64,000 nt of DNA, from positions 434,001-498,000 of the forward strand of contig NZ_NBYO01000001.1 in the NCBI RefSeq assembly GCF_002238045.1, read 5' to 3'. Shown here in pieces: positions 7,964 to 15,591 of the stretch. The notes under the pieces are model-generated. The model made no database searches. It was not told the origin of the DNA and saw nothing but the letters and a program-made list of their open reading frames with translations. The translations under genes were made by a program, and so were the position numbers. This DNA is from Notoacmeibacter marinus (GTDB lineage: Bacteria; Pseudomonadota; Alphaproteobacteria; Rhizobiales; Rhizobiaceae). The stretch's first letter is position 1, and every line of letters starts with the position of its first letter.

Positions 7964-9049
7964 TTACTGGTCGGAGAGGTCTTTCTTGTTGCCGTCCTCG
8001 ACCAGCACGTCGCCCGAGGGGCGCGGCGTATCGGCGGTCTCGGCCGGAAGGACAGGATAGACGATCTCCGGCATCTTGCCGGTGAGCGAGTTGAGGAACG
8101 CGACGATCTGATCGGTCTCTCCGTCCGTCATCTCTTCGCCGAGCTGCGACTCCGCCATGATCTGAACGGCCGTCTTCAGATCCCAGACCTTGCCCGAATG
8201 GAAGTAGGGCGCGGTCAGCGCGATGTTGCGCAGCGGCGCGGCACGGAAGACATATTCGTCGTCGGCGGTTTCGGTCACCGCGAACCGGCCCTTGTCGCCT
8301 TCGGGCAGGACATCGGCGCCCGGCTTTTCGACCAGGCCGAACGGGTAGTAATCGTGTCCGCCAACATTCACGCCGTTGTGGCACGATGCGCAGCCCTTAT
8401 CCATGAAGAGCTTCAGACCGGCCTGCTCCGCTTCGCCGAGCGCGGCGTCATCGCCGTTGAGCCAGGCGTCGAAGGGCGCCGGCGTGATCAACGTGGCTTC
8501 GAAGGCCTCGATGGCCTTGGCGAAATTGTCGAAGGTGACCGGATCGTCCTCACCCGGGAAGGACGCCTCGAACCATTCGACATATTGGGGCATCGAATTG
8601 AGCATCTGAGTGACGTTGGCCGGGGTGTTGGCCATTTCGACACCGGCCTGCACCGGCCCTTTGGCCTGCGCCTTCAGATCCTCGGCCCGGCCATCCCAGA
8701 ACTGCGCTCCGTTGAAGACGGCGTTCAGCGCCGTGGGGGCGTTGCGCGGCCCTTTCTGCCAGCCATGCCCGATGGAGGTTTCGAGGTTGTCGTCGCCACC
8801 GGTCGCCAGATTGTGACAGGAATTGCACGAAAAGACGCCGGAGGCCGAGACGCGCGGGTCGAAGAAGAGCGCCTTGCCGAGTTCGATTTTCTCCGGCGTG
8901 ATGGGGTTGTCGACCTGGGCAGGCACCGTCGCGGGCACCGGGTCGAATGTCTCGAGGGCGGTATCGCGCAATTCGTTGGCCTGCGCCAGACCGCCTTGTG
9001 CGAAGAGCAACGCCGTGGTGGCAAGAACTGCTTGTTTAAGTGATGTCAT
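7964..9049 (-). CDS. Di-haem cytochrome c peroxidase (CcpA/MauG family), periplasmic
   Basis: A 361-residue protein with a Sec signal peptide (about residues 1-24, cleavage near AQA-NE) and two c-type haem-attachment motifs, CNSCH at 75-79 and CASCH at 220-224, as expected for bacterial di-haem peroxidases. The family reduces periplasmic H2O2 with electrons from cytochrome c; MauG-like members instead modify proteins. The enzyme's length and the GHGWQKGPRNAPT and FWDGRAEDLK segments fit the peroxidase branch. A perfect FNR-type box lies about 100 bases upstream, consistent with the low-oxygen control known for ccp genes. Confidence 0.9.
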   Translation of the reverse strand: MTSLKQAVLATTALLFAQGGLAQANELRDTALETFDPVPATVPAQVDNPITPEKIELGKALFFDPRVSASGVFSCNSCHNLATGGDDNLETSIGHGWQKGPRNAPTALNAVFNGAQFWDGRAEDLKAQAKGPVQAGVEMANTPANVTQMLNSMPQYVEWFEASFPGEDDPVTFDNFAKAIEAFEATLITPAPFDAWLNGDDAALGEAEQAGLKLFMDKGCASCHNGVNVGGHDYYPFGLVEKPGADVLPEGDKGRFAVTETADDEYVFRAAPLRNIALTAPYFHSGKVWDLKTAVQIMAESQLGEEMTDGETDQIVAFLNSLTGKMPEIVYPVLPAETADTPRPSGDVLVEDGNKKDLSDQ

Positions 9050-9146
9050 CGATCATCTCCAAGCGTTTTGTCGCAGGCGCCGAGCCTGCACCGGACGAAC
9101 CGAAAAGTCCGCCGATCGAAGCGTATTTCGTAGCCGGAACAGAGCC

Positions 9147-9160
9147 TTGATTAAGATCAA
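9147..9160 (-). promoter_or_regulatory. FNR/Anr/FixK-type box upstream of cytochrome c peroxidase
   Basis: TTGATTAAGATCAA is a perfect match to the FNR-family consensus TTGAT-N4-ATCAA and is fully palindromic. Its centre is about 104 bases upstream of the peroxidase start codon, in the 247-bp region between that gene and the upstream GGDEF gene. Confidence 0.8.
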
Positions 9161-9296
9161 GAAAATTGCATATGTCGCTCTTCGCGATGATAGGCGAAGG
9201 CGGCGATCCAGAGGGCGTTTTCCGACGGCTCTGCCCTGCCGGCCGTTCAAGGTGGCCGGACTCCTGCGTTCAGCGGATGATGGAACGATCAGCCGT

Positions 9297-10580
9297 TCAG
9301 CTGGCCAGTTGGCAACGGCGCGGCCGACCCTTCGCGACCAAGTCTTGTTCAACGCCCCGATCTTCTGCCACCTTATAGCGGTTGCGCCCTTCGCGTTTGG
9401 CCCAATAGAGCGCCTGGTCAGCGTAGTTCAGCACATGATCCGCCGAGGTATCGGACCCGCCATTCTTGAAAGCCAAGCCCACGCTTACCGTGACAACCCC
9501 GCCAATGCCGTGCGGATGATGGATCGAAAGCGATCCGATGGCTCGGATCAGGCCTTCGACAAAACGAAACGCTTCACTTCGCTGAACATGGCGAAGGGCC
9601 ACGGCAAACTCCTCCCCCCCATAACGAGCGGCGAACATACTGTCGCCGGACGCCGCGGCCTTCAGCACCGTGCCGATCTGCTTCAGACACTCGTCGCCGG
9701 CCTGATGACCGAGACTGTCATTGAACTCCTTGAAATGATCCAGGTCGATCATCATCACGGTTACCGGATCGCCGCTGGCGAACCAGTCGGTGAAGATGTC
9801 GTCCAGCGCTCGGCGGTTCGGCAGCCCGGTGAGCGCGTCCGTCCGCGCCATATCGCGCAGATTGAGGCCCTCCCTTTCGGCTCTTTCGGCCCGGCGCTCC
9901 GCCGACATCGTATTAAGGTAATCCTGCCGTCTGCGAGACTGAAACAGGTAGTTTCCGTAAAGCGAAAAGAGGCAGGCGGTGGCCAGTTGGAGCAGAAGGG
10001 CGCTCTGCAAGCCCAAAGAAACGTCGGATCGCAGGTACAATGCGCCGGACGCTGCCGCGAAGGCGACGGAGGTAAAAATCACTGCGTGAGGAAACCTCAG
10101 CACAGCCATCATATTGGCAAAGACGATGGCCAGGCTGAACTCGCCAAAAGCATGCAGTGACATGGGCGAGGCACTGATGTGGAAAAGCACGATGGTTAAC
10201 GCCAGTGCGCCTGCACAGCCGGCCAGCAGCGCCCGCTCCCTCCAAGCAGCGCCGATCCGCCCTGTCATCCAGTAAATGAAGAGACCGAAGGGCGTCAGGA
10301 CCAAGGTTCGCAGCACCGCCGGAACCAGGCCCAAATCCGGCAGAAGGATCGCGTCGACGAGATTGTAGCAATTGTAGAGCAGGAGCGCGATCAGGATCGT
10401 CAGACGCAAATGGGCGATGCGTTCGACGGCGTGGTCCTCTTCATATCGCAGCGCGATCTGCGGCGGAAAACACAACCATGCGTCGAGCTTGTAATCGTCG
10501 TCGCCGATCGGTTCGTTCACTGCCTTTACGTTCAAATACCCCAAGATCGACCTCTTACTGCCCCAAAGAAATCCGCTCAC
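9297..10580 (-). CDS. Membrane-bound GGDEF protein (diguanylate cyclase)
   Basis: A 427-residue protein with about six hydrophobic helices in its N-terminal half (roughly residues 55-215), a short linker, and a C-terminal GGDEF domain. The A-site is intact (RYGGEEF, GGEEF beginning near residue 321), and NNxD-like (DHFKEFNDSLGH) and MMIDLDHF metal/substrate segments are present, so c-di-GMP synthesis is expected. The RxxD product-inhibition site normally found five residues before the A-site is not visible. The N-terminal domain resembles uncharacterised membrane sensors, so the signal is unknown. No EAL domain is present. Confidence 0.88.
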   Translation of the reverse strand: MSGFLWGSKRSILGYLNVKAVNEPIGDDDYKLDAWLCFPPQIALRYEEDHAVERIAHLRLTILIALLLYNCYNLVDAILLPDLGLVPAVLRTLVLTPFGLFIYWMTGRIGAAWRERALLAGCAGALALTIVLFHISASPMSLHAFGEFSLAIVFANMMAVLRFPHAVIFTSVAFAAASGALYLRSDVSLGLQSALLLQLATACLFSLYGNYLFQSRRRQDYLNTMSAERRAERAEREGLNLRDMARTDALTGLPNRRALDDIFTDWFASGDPVTVMMIDLDHFKEFNDSLGHQAGDECLKQIGTVLKAAASGDSMFAARYGGEEFAVALRHVQRSEAFRFVEGLIRAIGSLSIHHPHGIGGVVTVSVGLAFKNGGSDTSADHVLNYADQALYWAKREGRNRYKVAEDRGVEQDLVAKGRPRRCQLAS

Positions 10581-10711
10581 CTAAAGTAAGAAGTATCGCT
10601 TTCAGTTCTGTTAAGGCCTCGCAACGCCCGAGCTTGTCGAAGGAGAACGGGGATAGCGCCGGCTCCGCGCATTCGGGCGCACCCGCCGGAGATGAACAGG
10701 ACGTCGGCGCT

Positions 10712-11356
10712 CTAGCGCGGGGCGATGCCCTTCAGCACGATGCTCAGCACCGCCTGCGCCGCCTGGTCGTGAAAGCCGGGTTTGCCCGCCTGCTTGCCGA
10801 GAACGGCGCGGATCTGCACGTCGAAATCGGCATAATGCTGCGTCGTCGCCCAGATGGTGAAGATCAGATGATAGGGGTCGATGGGCGCGAGCCGGCCCTC
10901 GTCAACCCAGCGCCGGATCGTTCCGGCCTTCCGCTTCACCAGCTCGCGTAGATCGTTTTCCAGGAAGCTGGCAATATGAGGTGCGCCAGCCAGAATTTCG
11001 CCAGCGAACAGGCGTGAGGCCTCCGGCTGGGCAACCGAAAGCGCCATCTTGGCGGTGATGTAGCGGCGCAGTTCCTCGACCGGATCGCCATCCGGGTCGA
11101 GCGCGTCGAGCGGCATCAGCCAGTCCTTCAGCACCTGTTCGAGCACCGCGACGTAGATGTCCTGCTTGCGCGGGAAATAGTAGAGCAGGTTCGGCTTGCT
11201 CATGCCGGCGCGCTCGGCGATCTCGTCTAGCCTGGCGCCGCGCAGGCCGTGCCTGGCAAAGACTTCGCGCCCCGCCGCCAGAATGGCTTCGCGGTTGCGG
11301 TTCTGAATGCGCGTTCGCCCTTCCGGGTCGCCGGACCGATCGGGTAAGCCACTCAA
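10712..11356 (-). CDS. rutR: TetR-family pyrimidine-utilisation regulator, RutR-like
   Basis: A 214-residue TetR-family repressor. An N-terminal helix-turn-helix (about residues 22-70, with RLDEIAERAGMSKPNLLYYF) precedes a C-terminal domain closely resembling E. coli RutR: SRLFAGEILAGAP, then APIDPYHLIFTIWATTQHYADF. RutR binds uracil and releases its operators when pyrimidines are plentiful. The gene is divergent from the pyrimidine-catabolic operon, and a near-consensus operator sits in the shared intergenic region; a second lies before preT. Autoregulation is possible because the operator is 111 bases from its own start. Confidence 0.9.
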   Translation of the reverse strand: MSGLPDRSGDPEGRTRIQNRNREAILAAGREVFARHGLRGARLDEIAERAGMSKPNLLYYFPRKQDIYVAVLEQVLKDWLMPLDALDPDGDPVEELRRYITAKMALSVAQPEASRLFAGEILAGAPHIASFLENDLRELVKRKAGTIRRWVDEGRLAPIDPYHLIFTIWATTQHYADFDVQIRAVLGKQAGKPGFHDQAAQAVLSIVLKGIAPR

Positions 11357-11467
11357 AACCTGTCACCTGCGGTCAGGATTGCCGGTAAATTGTGCAGTGC
11401 AGAAATGTGCCTATCCTCGTTGCATGAAACGCTTGACCACCCCTTGTCCATTCCATAGCCTTCGATT

Positions 11468-11483
11468 TTGACCAAACAGTCAA
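11468..11483. promoter_or_regulatory. RutR operator in the rutR / hydrolase divergent promoter
   Basis: TTGACCAAACAGTCAA matches 12 of the 14 specified positions of the RutR consensus TTGACCA-NN-TGGTCAA; the left half is perfect. It ends 34 bases before the hydrolase start. A further TTGACCA half-site occurs at 11433-11439 with no clear partner. Confidence 0.65.
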
Positions 11484-11517
11484 GTTTTGACTGACACCAT
11501 TGCCGGAGGGGATCGAG

Positions 11518-12765
11518 ATGAGCTTGCAGTCCAATATGCGGATCGACGCGGACCGGCTCTGGGACTCGATCCACGAAATGGCGGAGATCGGGCTCGGCGT
11601 CGCGGGCGGCAACAACCGCCAGACGCTGACCGATGACGACGCCAAAGGGCGCGCGCTGTTCCAGCGATGGTGCAAGGATGCCGGCCTGACGATCGGCGTC
11701 GATCAGATGGGCACCATGTTCGCGATGCGTGCGGGGACGGACCCTGACGCCCTGCCCGTCTATGTCGGCAGCCATCTCGACACGCAGCCGACCGGCGGGC
11801 GCTATGATGGCGTTCTCGGCGTGCTCGGGGCCCTGGAGGTGGTGCGTACGCTGAACGATCTCAACATCCAGACCAGGCATCCCATCGTCGTCACCAACTG
11901 GACCAATGAGGAAGGCACGCGTTTCGCGCCGGCCATGATGGCGTCGGGCGTCTTTGCCGGCGTGCTCGACATGGAAGATGTCTACCAGCACACCGACGCG
12001 CAGGGCAAAACATTCGGCGAGGAGCTGGAGCGGATCGGCTGGAAGGGTGATGAAGAGGTCGGCGCGCGCAAGATGCACGCCTTCTTCGAACTGCATATCG
12101 AGCAGGGCCCGATCCTCGAAGCCGAGGGCAAGGATATCGGGGTCGTCACGCACGGCCAGGGGTTGCGCTGGATTCAGTGCACGGTGACCGGCAAGGAGAG
12201 CCATACCGGCTCCACGCCGATGCCGATGCGCAAGAACGCCGGGCGCGGCCTCGCGCGGATCACCGAGCTGGTCCACGAGATCGCCATGAAGCACCAGCCG
12301 AACGCCGTCGGCGCGATCGGCCATGTCGACGTCTATCCCAATTCGCGCAACATCATCCCCGGCAAGGTCGTCTTTACCGTCGATTTCCGCTCGCATCTTA
12401 TGGAGATCATCGAGGCGATGCTGGGAGAGTTCTACGAGAAGGCGCCGAAGCTGTGCGAGGAGATCGGCGTTCAGTTCGAGAGCGAGGTGGTCGGCCAGTT
12501 CGACCCGCCGGCCTTCGACGAGGATTGCGTTGCCGCGATCCGCAATGCGGCGGAGACGCTCGGCTATTCGCACCGCGACATCGTTTCGGGCGCAGGGCAC
12601 GATGCCTGCTGGGTCAACAAGCTCTATCCCACCGCCATGGTGATGTGCCCCTGCGTCGACGGGCTCTCGCACAATGAGGCGGAAGAGATATCGAAGGAAT
12701 GGGCGCAGGCCGGCGCGGACGTGCTGCTCCACGCGGTGGTGGAGACCGCGGAGGTGGTGGGGTGA
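11518..12765 (+). CDS. M20-family Zn-dependent N-carbamoyl amino acid hydrolase (beta-ureidopropionase candidate)
   Basis: A 415-residue metallo-amidohydrolase of the M20/allantoate amidohydrolase-like group. Visible metal-site motifs are GSHLDTQPTGG (His at about 86), NWTNEEGTRF (Glu about 131-132), HIEQGP and GAGHDACW. The family cleaves N-carbamoyl amino acids, allantoate or N-carbamoyl-beta-alanine. Position in one operon with dihydropyrimidinase, next to rutR, supports beta-ureidopropionase activity releasing beta-alanine, CO2 and NH3. The ATG at 11518 has GGAGGGG upstream; a TTG at 11500 is less likely. Its stop overlaps the GTG start of the next gene. Confidence 0.85.
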   Translation: MSLQSNMRIDADRLWDSIHEMAEIGLGVAGGNNRQTLTDDDAKGRALFQRWCKDAGLTIGVDQMGTMFAMRAGTDPDALPVYVGSHLDTQPTGGRYDGVLGVLGALEVVRTLNDLNIQTRHPIVVTNWTNEEGTRFAPAMMASGVFAGVLDMEDVYQHTDAQGKTFGEELERIGWKGDEEVGARKMHAFFELHIEQGPILEAEGKDIGVVTHGQGLRWIQCTVTGKESHTGSTPMPMRKNAGRGLARITELVHEIAMKHQPNAVGAIGHVDVYPNSRNIIPGKVVFTVDFRSHLMEIIEAMLGEFYEKAPKLCEEIGVQFESEVVGQFDPPAFDEDCVAAIRNAAETLGYSHRDIVSGAGHDACWVNKLYPTAMVMCPCVDGLSHNEAEEISKEWAQAGADVLLHAVVETAEVVG

Positions 12766-13604
12766 GGCTCGCCATCGGCTTTCTTACCGCAATAGCCATG
12801 GCGGCGTCTGCTGCCAATGCGCGGGAGGCAATCAAGCCTAGTCTGTCTGATGCTGGCATACTTGCATACTGGAAGCTGGAATGTCAGGCGCGTTCTGACT
12901 TGGTCGTCAAAGCCGATGTCGAGCAGTCACTGAAAGCATTGATGGATCGGTCCATCGATGCGATGGACCCCAGTGAGGTGGACAGCAAATTTCGATCTGG
13001 GGCATGGCAGCTGTTATTGGCCGGCCCGCAGAGAAGCTGCCCGATAATTGCCGGACTCTACGGACCAGACGGCACCTATAAGTCCGGCTGGCTCGAACTG
13101 AATGCGAAGAAGGCAGCCTGGCTCCGCGCGGCGGCCTCTCCTATAAAATCCAAGAAACCTGACCAGCAATCTACTAGGCCCAAAGTTCAGAGACAGTCCG
13201 AAGAGAACGAAAAGGCATGTGCCAGCATGACCAAGTTCCTTGCTGCCGGCGATCGACTGCTCACGAAACTTCTCGCGGACGAAAGGGTCTGGATACGCTT
13301 GGGCTCAGAGTATCACGCATCATTTTTGGAGCTACAAAATCTGGCGGCCAAAGCCATGGCTGCGACCTGGAAAGCCCATTGGATTTCCATCGACTCGTGG
13401 TTCCCTGCGATGGGATCAATTAATTCCTACGCCAACAATGATTTTCGACGTGCCATGTCACCTAGAGTTCTAGCCAATTTCATTACGACCCAACCTGACC
13501 GGTATGGGCTATCGTCTCAGGCACTTCAGAGAATGGCGGCTGAAAATGCCTGGATACCAGGTGAATTTTTGAAAAATTGCGAGCACAGCGAGAAGAGACC
13601 ATGA
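12762..13604 (+). CDS. Exported protein of unknown function inserted in the pyrimidine operon
   Basis: A 280-residue protein, not recognised. The GTG start overlaps the upstream TGA and follows GGAGG. Residues 1 to about 21 form a signal peptide ending in an alanine-rich segment (AASAANA). The mature part is mixed, with four scattered cysteines (in LECQ, RSCPI, KACAS, KNCEH), a Lys/Gln-rich stretch in the middle and several tryptophans near the C-terminus. By eye its G+C and third-position G/C are clearly lower than in the flanking catabolic genes, suggesting transfer. Its stop overlaps the dihydropyrimidinase ATG, so coupling is retained on both sides. Confidence 0.75.
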   Translation: MRLAIGFLTAIAMAASAANAREAIKPSLSDAGILAYWKLECQARSDLVVKADVEQSLKALMDRSIDAMDPSEVDSKFRSGAWQLLLAGPQRSCPIIAGLYGPDGTYKSGWLELNAKKAAWLRAAASPIKSKKPDQQSTRPKVQRQSEENEKACASMTKFLAAGDRLLTKLLADERVWIRLGSEYHASFLELQNLAAKAMAATWKAHWISIDSWFPAMGSINSYANNDFRRAMSPRVLANFITTQPDRYGLSSQALQRMAAENAWIPGEFLKNCEHSEKRP

Positions 13605-15064
13605 CCACCACACTCATTCGCAATGGCACGGTCGTCACGGCCGATCTGACCTACAAGGCCGATGTGCGCGTCGAGAACGGCAGGATCGCCGAGATCGGCC
13701 CGAACCTCTCCGCCGATGGCGCGACCGAACTGGACGCGAGCGGCTGCTACGTCATGCCGGGCGGCATCGATCCGCATGTCCATCTCGAAATGCCGTTCAT
13801 GGGCACCTATTCCTCCGATGATTTCGAGAGCGGCACGCGAGCGGGCCTTGCAGGCGGCACCACGATGGTGGTCGATTTCTGTCTGCCGGAGCCGGGCCAG
13901 TCGCTGCTGGAAGCGCTGAAGCGCTGGGACAACAAATCCACCCGCGCCAATTGCGACTATTCCTTCCACATGGCCGTCACCTGGTGGGACAAGCAGGTGT
14001 GGGACGAGATGGAAACCGTGGTGAAGGATCACGGCATCAACACCTTCAAGCACTTCATGGCCTATAAGGGCGCGCTGATGGTGAACGATGACGAGATGTT
14101 CGCCTCGTTCCAGCGCTGCGCCGCGCTCGGCGCGCTGCCGCTCGTCCATGCCGAGAATGGCGATGTCGTCGCGACGCTGCAGCAGAAACTGCTGGCCGAA
14201 GGCAATGACGGACCGGAGGGCCATGCCTATTCGCGCCCGCCGGAGGTCGAGGGCGAAGCCACCAACCGCGCCATCATGATCGCCGATATGGCGGGCGTGC
14301 CGCTCTATGTCGTCCACACCTCCTGCGAGCAGGCCCATGAGGCGATCCGCCGCGCGCGCCAGAAGGGGATGCGCGTCTATGGCGAGCCGCTGATCCAGCA
14401 TCTGACGCTCGATGAGAGCGAATATTTCAACGCGGACTGGGACCATTCGGCGCGCCGCGTCATGAGCCCGCCCTTCCGCAACAAGCAGCACCAGGATTCG
14501 CTGTGGGCCGGCCTGCAGTCCGGCTCGCTCTCCGTCGTCGCGACCGACCATTGCGCCTTCACCACCGAGCAGAAGCGCACCGGCGTCGGCGATTTCACCA
14601 AGATCCCGAACGGCACGGGCGGGCTGGAGGATCGGATGCCGATGCTCTGGACCCATGGCGTCGGCACTGGCCGTCTGACGCCCAACGAATTCGTCGCCGT
14701 CACCTCCACCAATATCGCCAAGATCCTCAACATCTATCCGAAGAAGGGCGCGATCCTGGTCGGCGCGGACGCCGATATCGTCGTCTTCGATCCGGAAAAG
14801 GAGAAGACAATCTCCGCCGACAGCCAGCAATCGGCGATCGATTACAACGTCTTCGAGGGCAAGAAGGTGAAGGGCCTGCCGCGCTACGTGCTCACCCGCG
14901 GCAAGCTCGTCATCGACGATGGCGCGGTGAAGACCGAGGAAGGGCATGGCAAATTCGTCAAGCGCGAGCCGTTCCAGGCGGTCAACAAGGCACTCTCGAC
15001 CTGGAAGGAACTGGTCGCGCCGAGGAAGGTCGAACGCAGCGGCATCCCGGCGAGCGGGGTGTAA
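13601..15064 (+). CDS. hydA: Dihydropyrimidinase
   Basis: A 487-residue cyclic amidohydrolase (hydantoinase/dihydropyrimidinase family). The binuclear Zn site is visible as HVHLEM (His 59 and 61) and the carbamylated-lysine motif HFMAYKGALM (Lys about 156); further ligands are in LVHAEN and VVHTSC, with a late ATDHCAF. It opens the dihydrouracil/dihydrothymine ring to N-carbamoyl-beta-amino acids, the second step after PreTA and before the M20 hydrolase. The ATG overlaps the stop of the preceding exported protein, and the stop overlaps the first possible ATG of the DUF559 gene. Confidence 0.95.
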   Translation: MTTTLIRNGTVVTADLTYKADVRVENGRIAEIGPNLSADGATELDASGCYVMPGGIDPHVHLEMPFMGTYSSDDFESGTRAGLAGGTTMVVDFCLPEPGQSLLEALKRWDNKSTRANCDYSFHMAVTWWDKQVWDEMETVVKDHGINTFKHFMAYKGALMVNDDEMFASFQRCAALGALPLVHAENGDVVATLQQKLLAEGNDGPEGHAYSRPPEVEGEATNRAIMIADMAGVPLYVVHTSCEQAHEAIRRARQKGMRVYGEPLIQHLTLDESEYFNADWDHSARRVMSPPFRNKQHQDSLWAGLQSGSLSVVATDHCAFTTEQKRTGVGDFTKIPNGTGGLEDRMPMLWTHGVGTGRLTPNEFVAVTSTNIAKILNIYPKKGAILVGADADIVVFDPEKEKTISADSQQSAIDYNVFEGKKVKGLPRYVLTRGKLVIDDGAVKTEEGHGKFVKREPFQAVNKALSTWKELVAPRKVERSGIPASGV

Positions 15065-15591
15065 TGACGTTGACCACGACCAAGCCCCCCTCTCCGCCGC
15101 GCTTCGCGCGACACCTCTCCCCTGAGGGGCGAGGGGGGAGCGTTCTTCATCCCTCTCGAACCATACCGACCGGTGCGCGAAAGCGGGCGCGTGGGATGCG
15201 CAGAAAACCAACCGAAGCAGAATGGTTGCTTTGGATCGAAATTCGAAAGGAGCGGCTGAACGGTTATCGCTTCGCCCGGCAGGTTCCGCTCGGACGGTAC
15301 ATCGCCGATTTCGTTTGCCGGAAAGAAAGGTTGATCGTGGAAGTCGATGGCAGCCAACACGCAGCAAGCGCCCGCGACGCGGTTCGTACTGACTGGCTCA
15401 ACAGTAACGGCTACGCGGTTCTGCGTTTCTGGAACGATGAGGTTCTGCGACAACGCCGTCTCGTTCTAGACACAATTCTCGCTGCGCTTGAAAACCGACT
15501 GCCACCCAGCGATTTCCATGCGCCGGCCCACCCTCTCCCCCAGGGGGAGAGGTGCCGAGCGCAGCAAGGCGGAGAGGGGGTGCGGCGATGA
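15064..15591 (+). CDS. DUF559-domain (Vsr-like fold) endonuclease-related protein
   Basis: A protein of up to 175 residues. The recognisable DUF559 core begins near the internal ATG at 15196 (MRRKPTEAEWLLW) and runs through GYRFARQVPLGRYIADF, LIVEVDGSQH and YAVLRFWNDEVL. The Asp/Glu-x-Asp and His positions match the PD-(D/E)XK-like nuclease pattern shared with Vsr, so DNA cleavage is possible but unproven. The first ~44 residues and last ~20 are encoded by REP-like elements R1 and R2, so the true start may be 15196. It sits between dihydropyrimidinase and the ABC ATPase with start/stop overlaps at both ends, yet has no evident role in pyrimidine catabolism. An inserted cassette is likely. Confidence 0.8.
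   Translation: MTLTTTKPPSPPRFARHLSPEGRGGSVLHPSRTIPTGARKRARGMRRKPTEAEWLLWIEIRKERLNGYRFARQVPLGRYIADFVCRKERLIVEVDGSQHAASARDAVRTDWLNSNGYAVLRFWNDEVLRQRRLVLDTILAALENRLPPSDFHAPAHPLPQGERCRAQQGGEGVRR
15085..15139 (+). repeat. REP-like palindromic element, copy R1 (forward)
   Basis: An outer stem (CCCCCCTC at 15085-15092 with GAGGGGGG at 15131-15138) encloses two small hairpins: CGCGC-TTC-GCGCG and a CCCC-TGA-GGGG core. The same layout, reverse-complemented, occurs at 15529-15582, and related copies lie at 16431-16478 and 16545-16590. R1 falls inside the 5' part of the DUF559 reading frame. Confidence 0.75.
15529..15582 (-). repeat. REP-like palindromic element, copy R2 (inverted relative to R1)
   Basis: Outer stem CACCCTCTC / GAGAGGGGGTG; inside are a CTCTCCCCC-AG-GGGGAGAG hairpin and a GCC...GGC hairpin. 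Read on the minus strand it has the same block order as R1, so R1 and R2 form an inverted pair around DUF559. It encodes the last residues of that protein and ends 6 bases before the ABC ATPase ATG. Confidence 0.75.

Noticed and set aside
10600-10711. GAGCTTGTCGAAGGAG-like sequence downstream of rutR as a dispersed repeat
   Set aside because: Resembles repeats known from other Alphaproteobacteria, but only one copy was seen in the window and no hairpin is clear.
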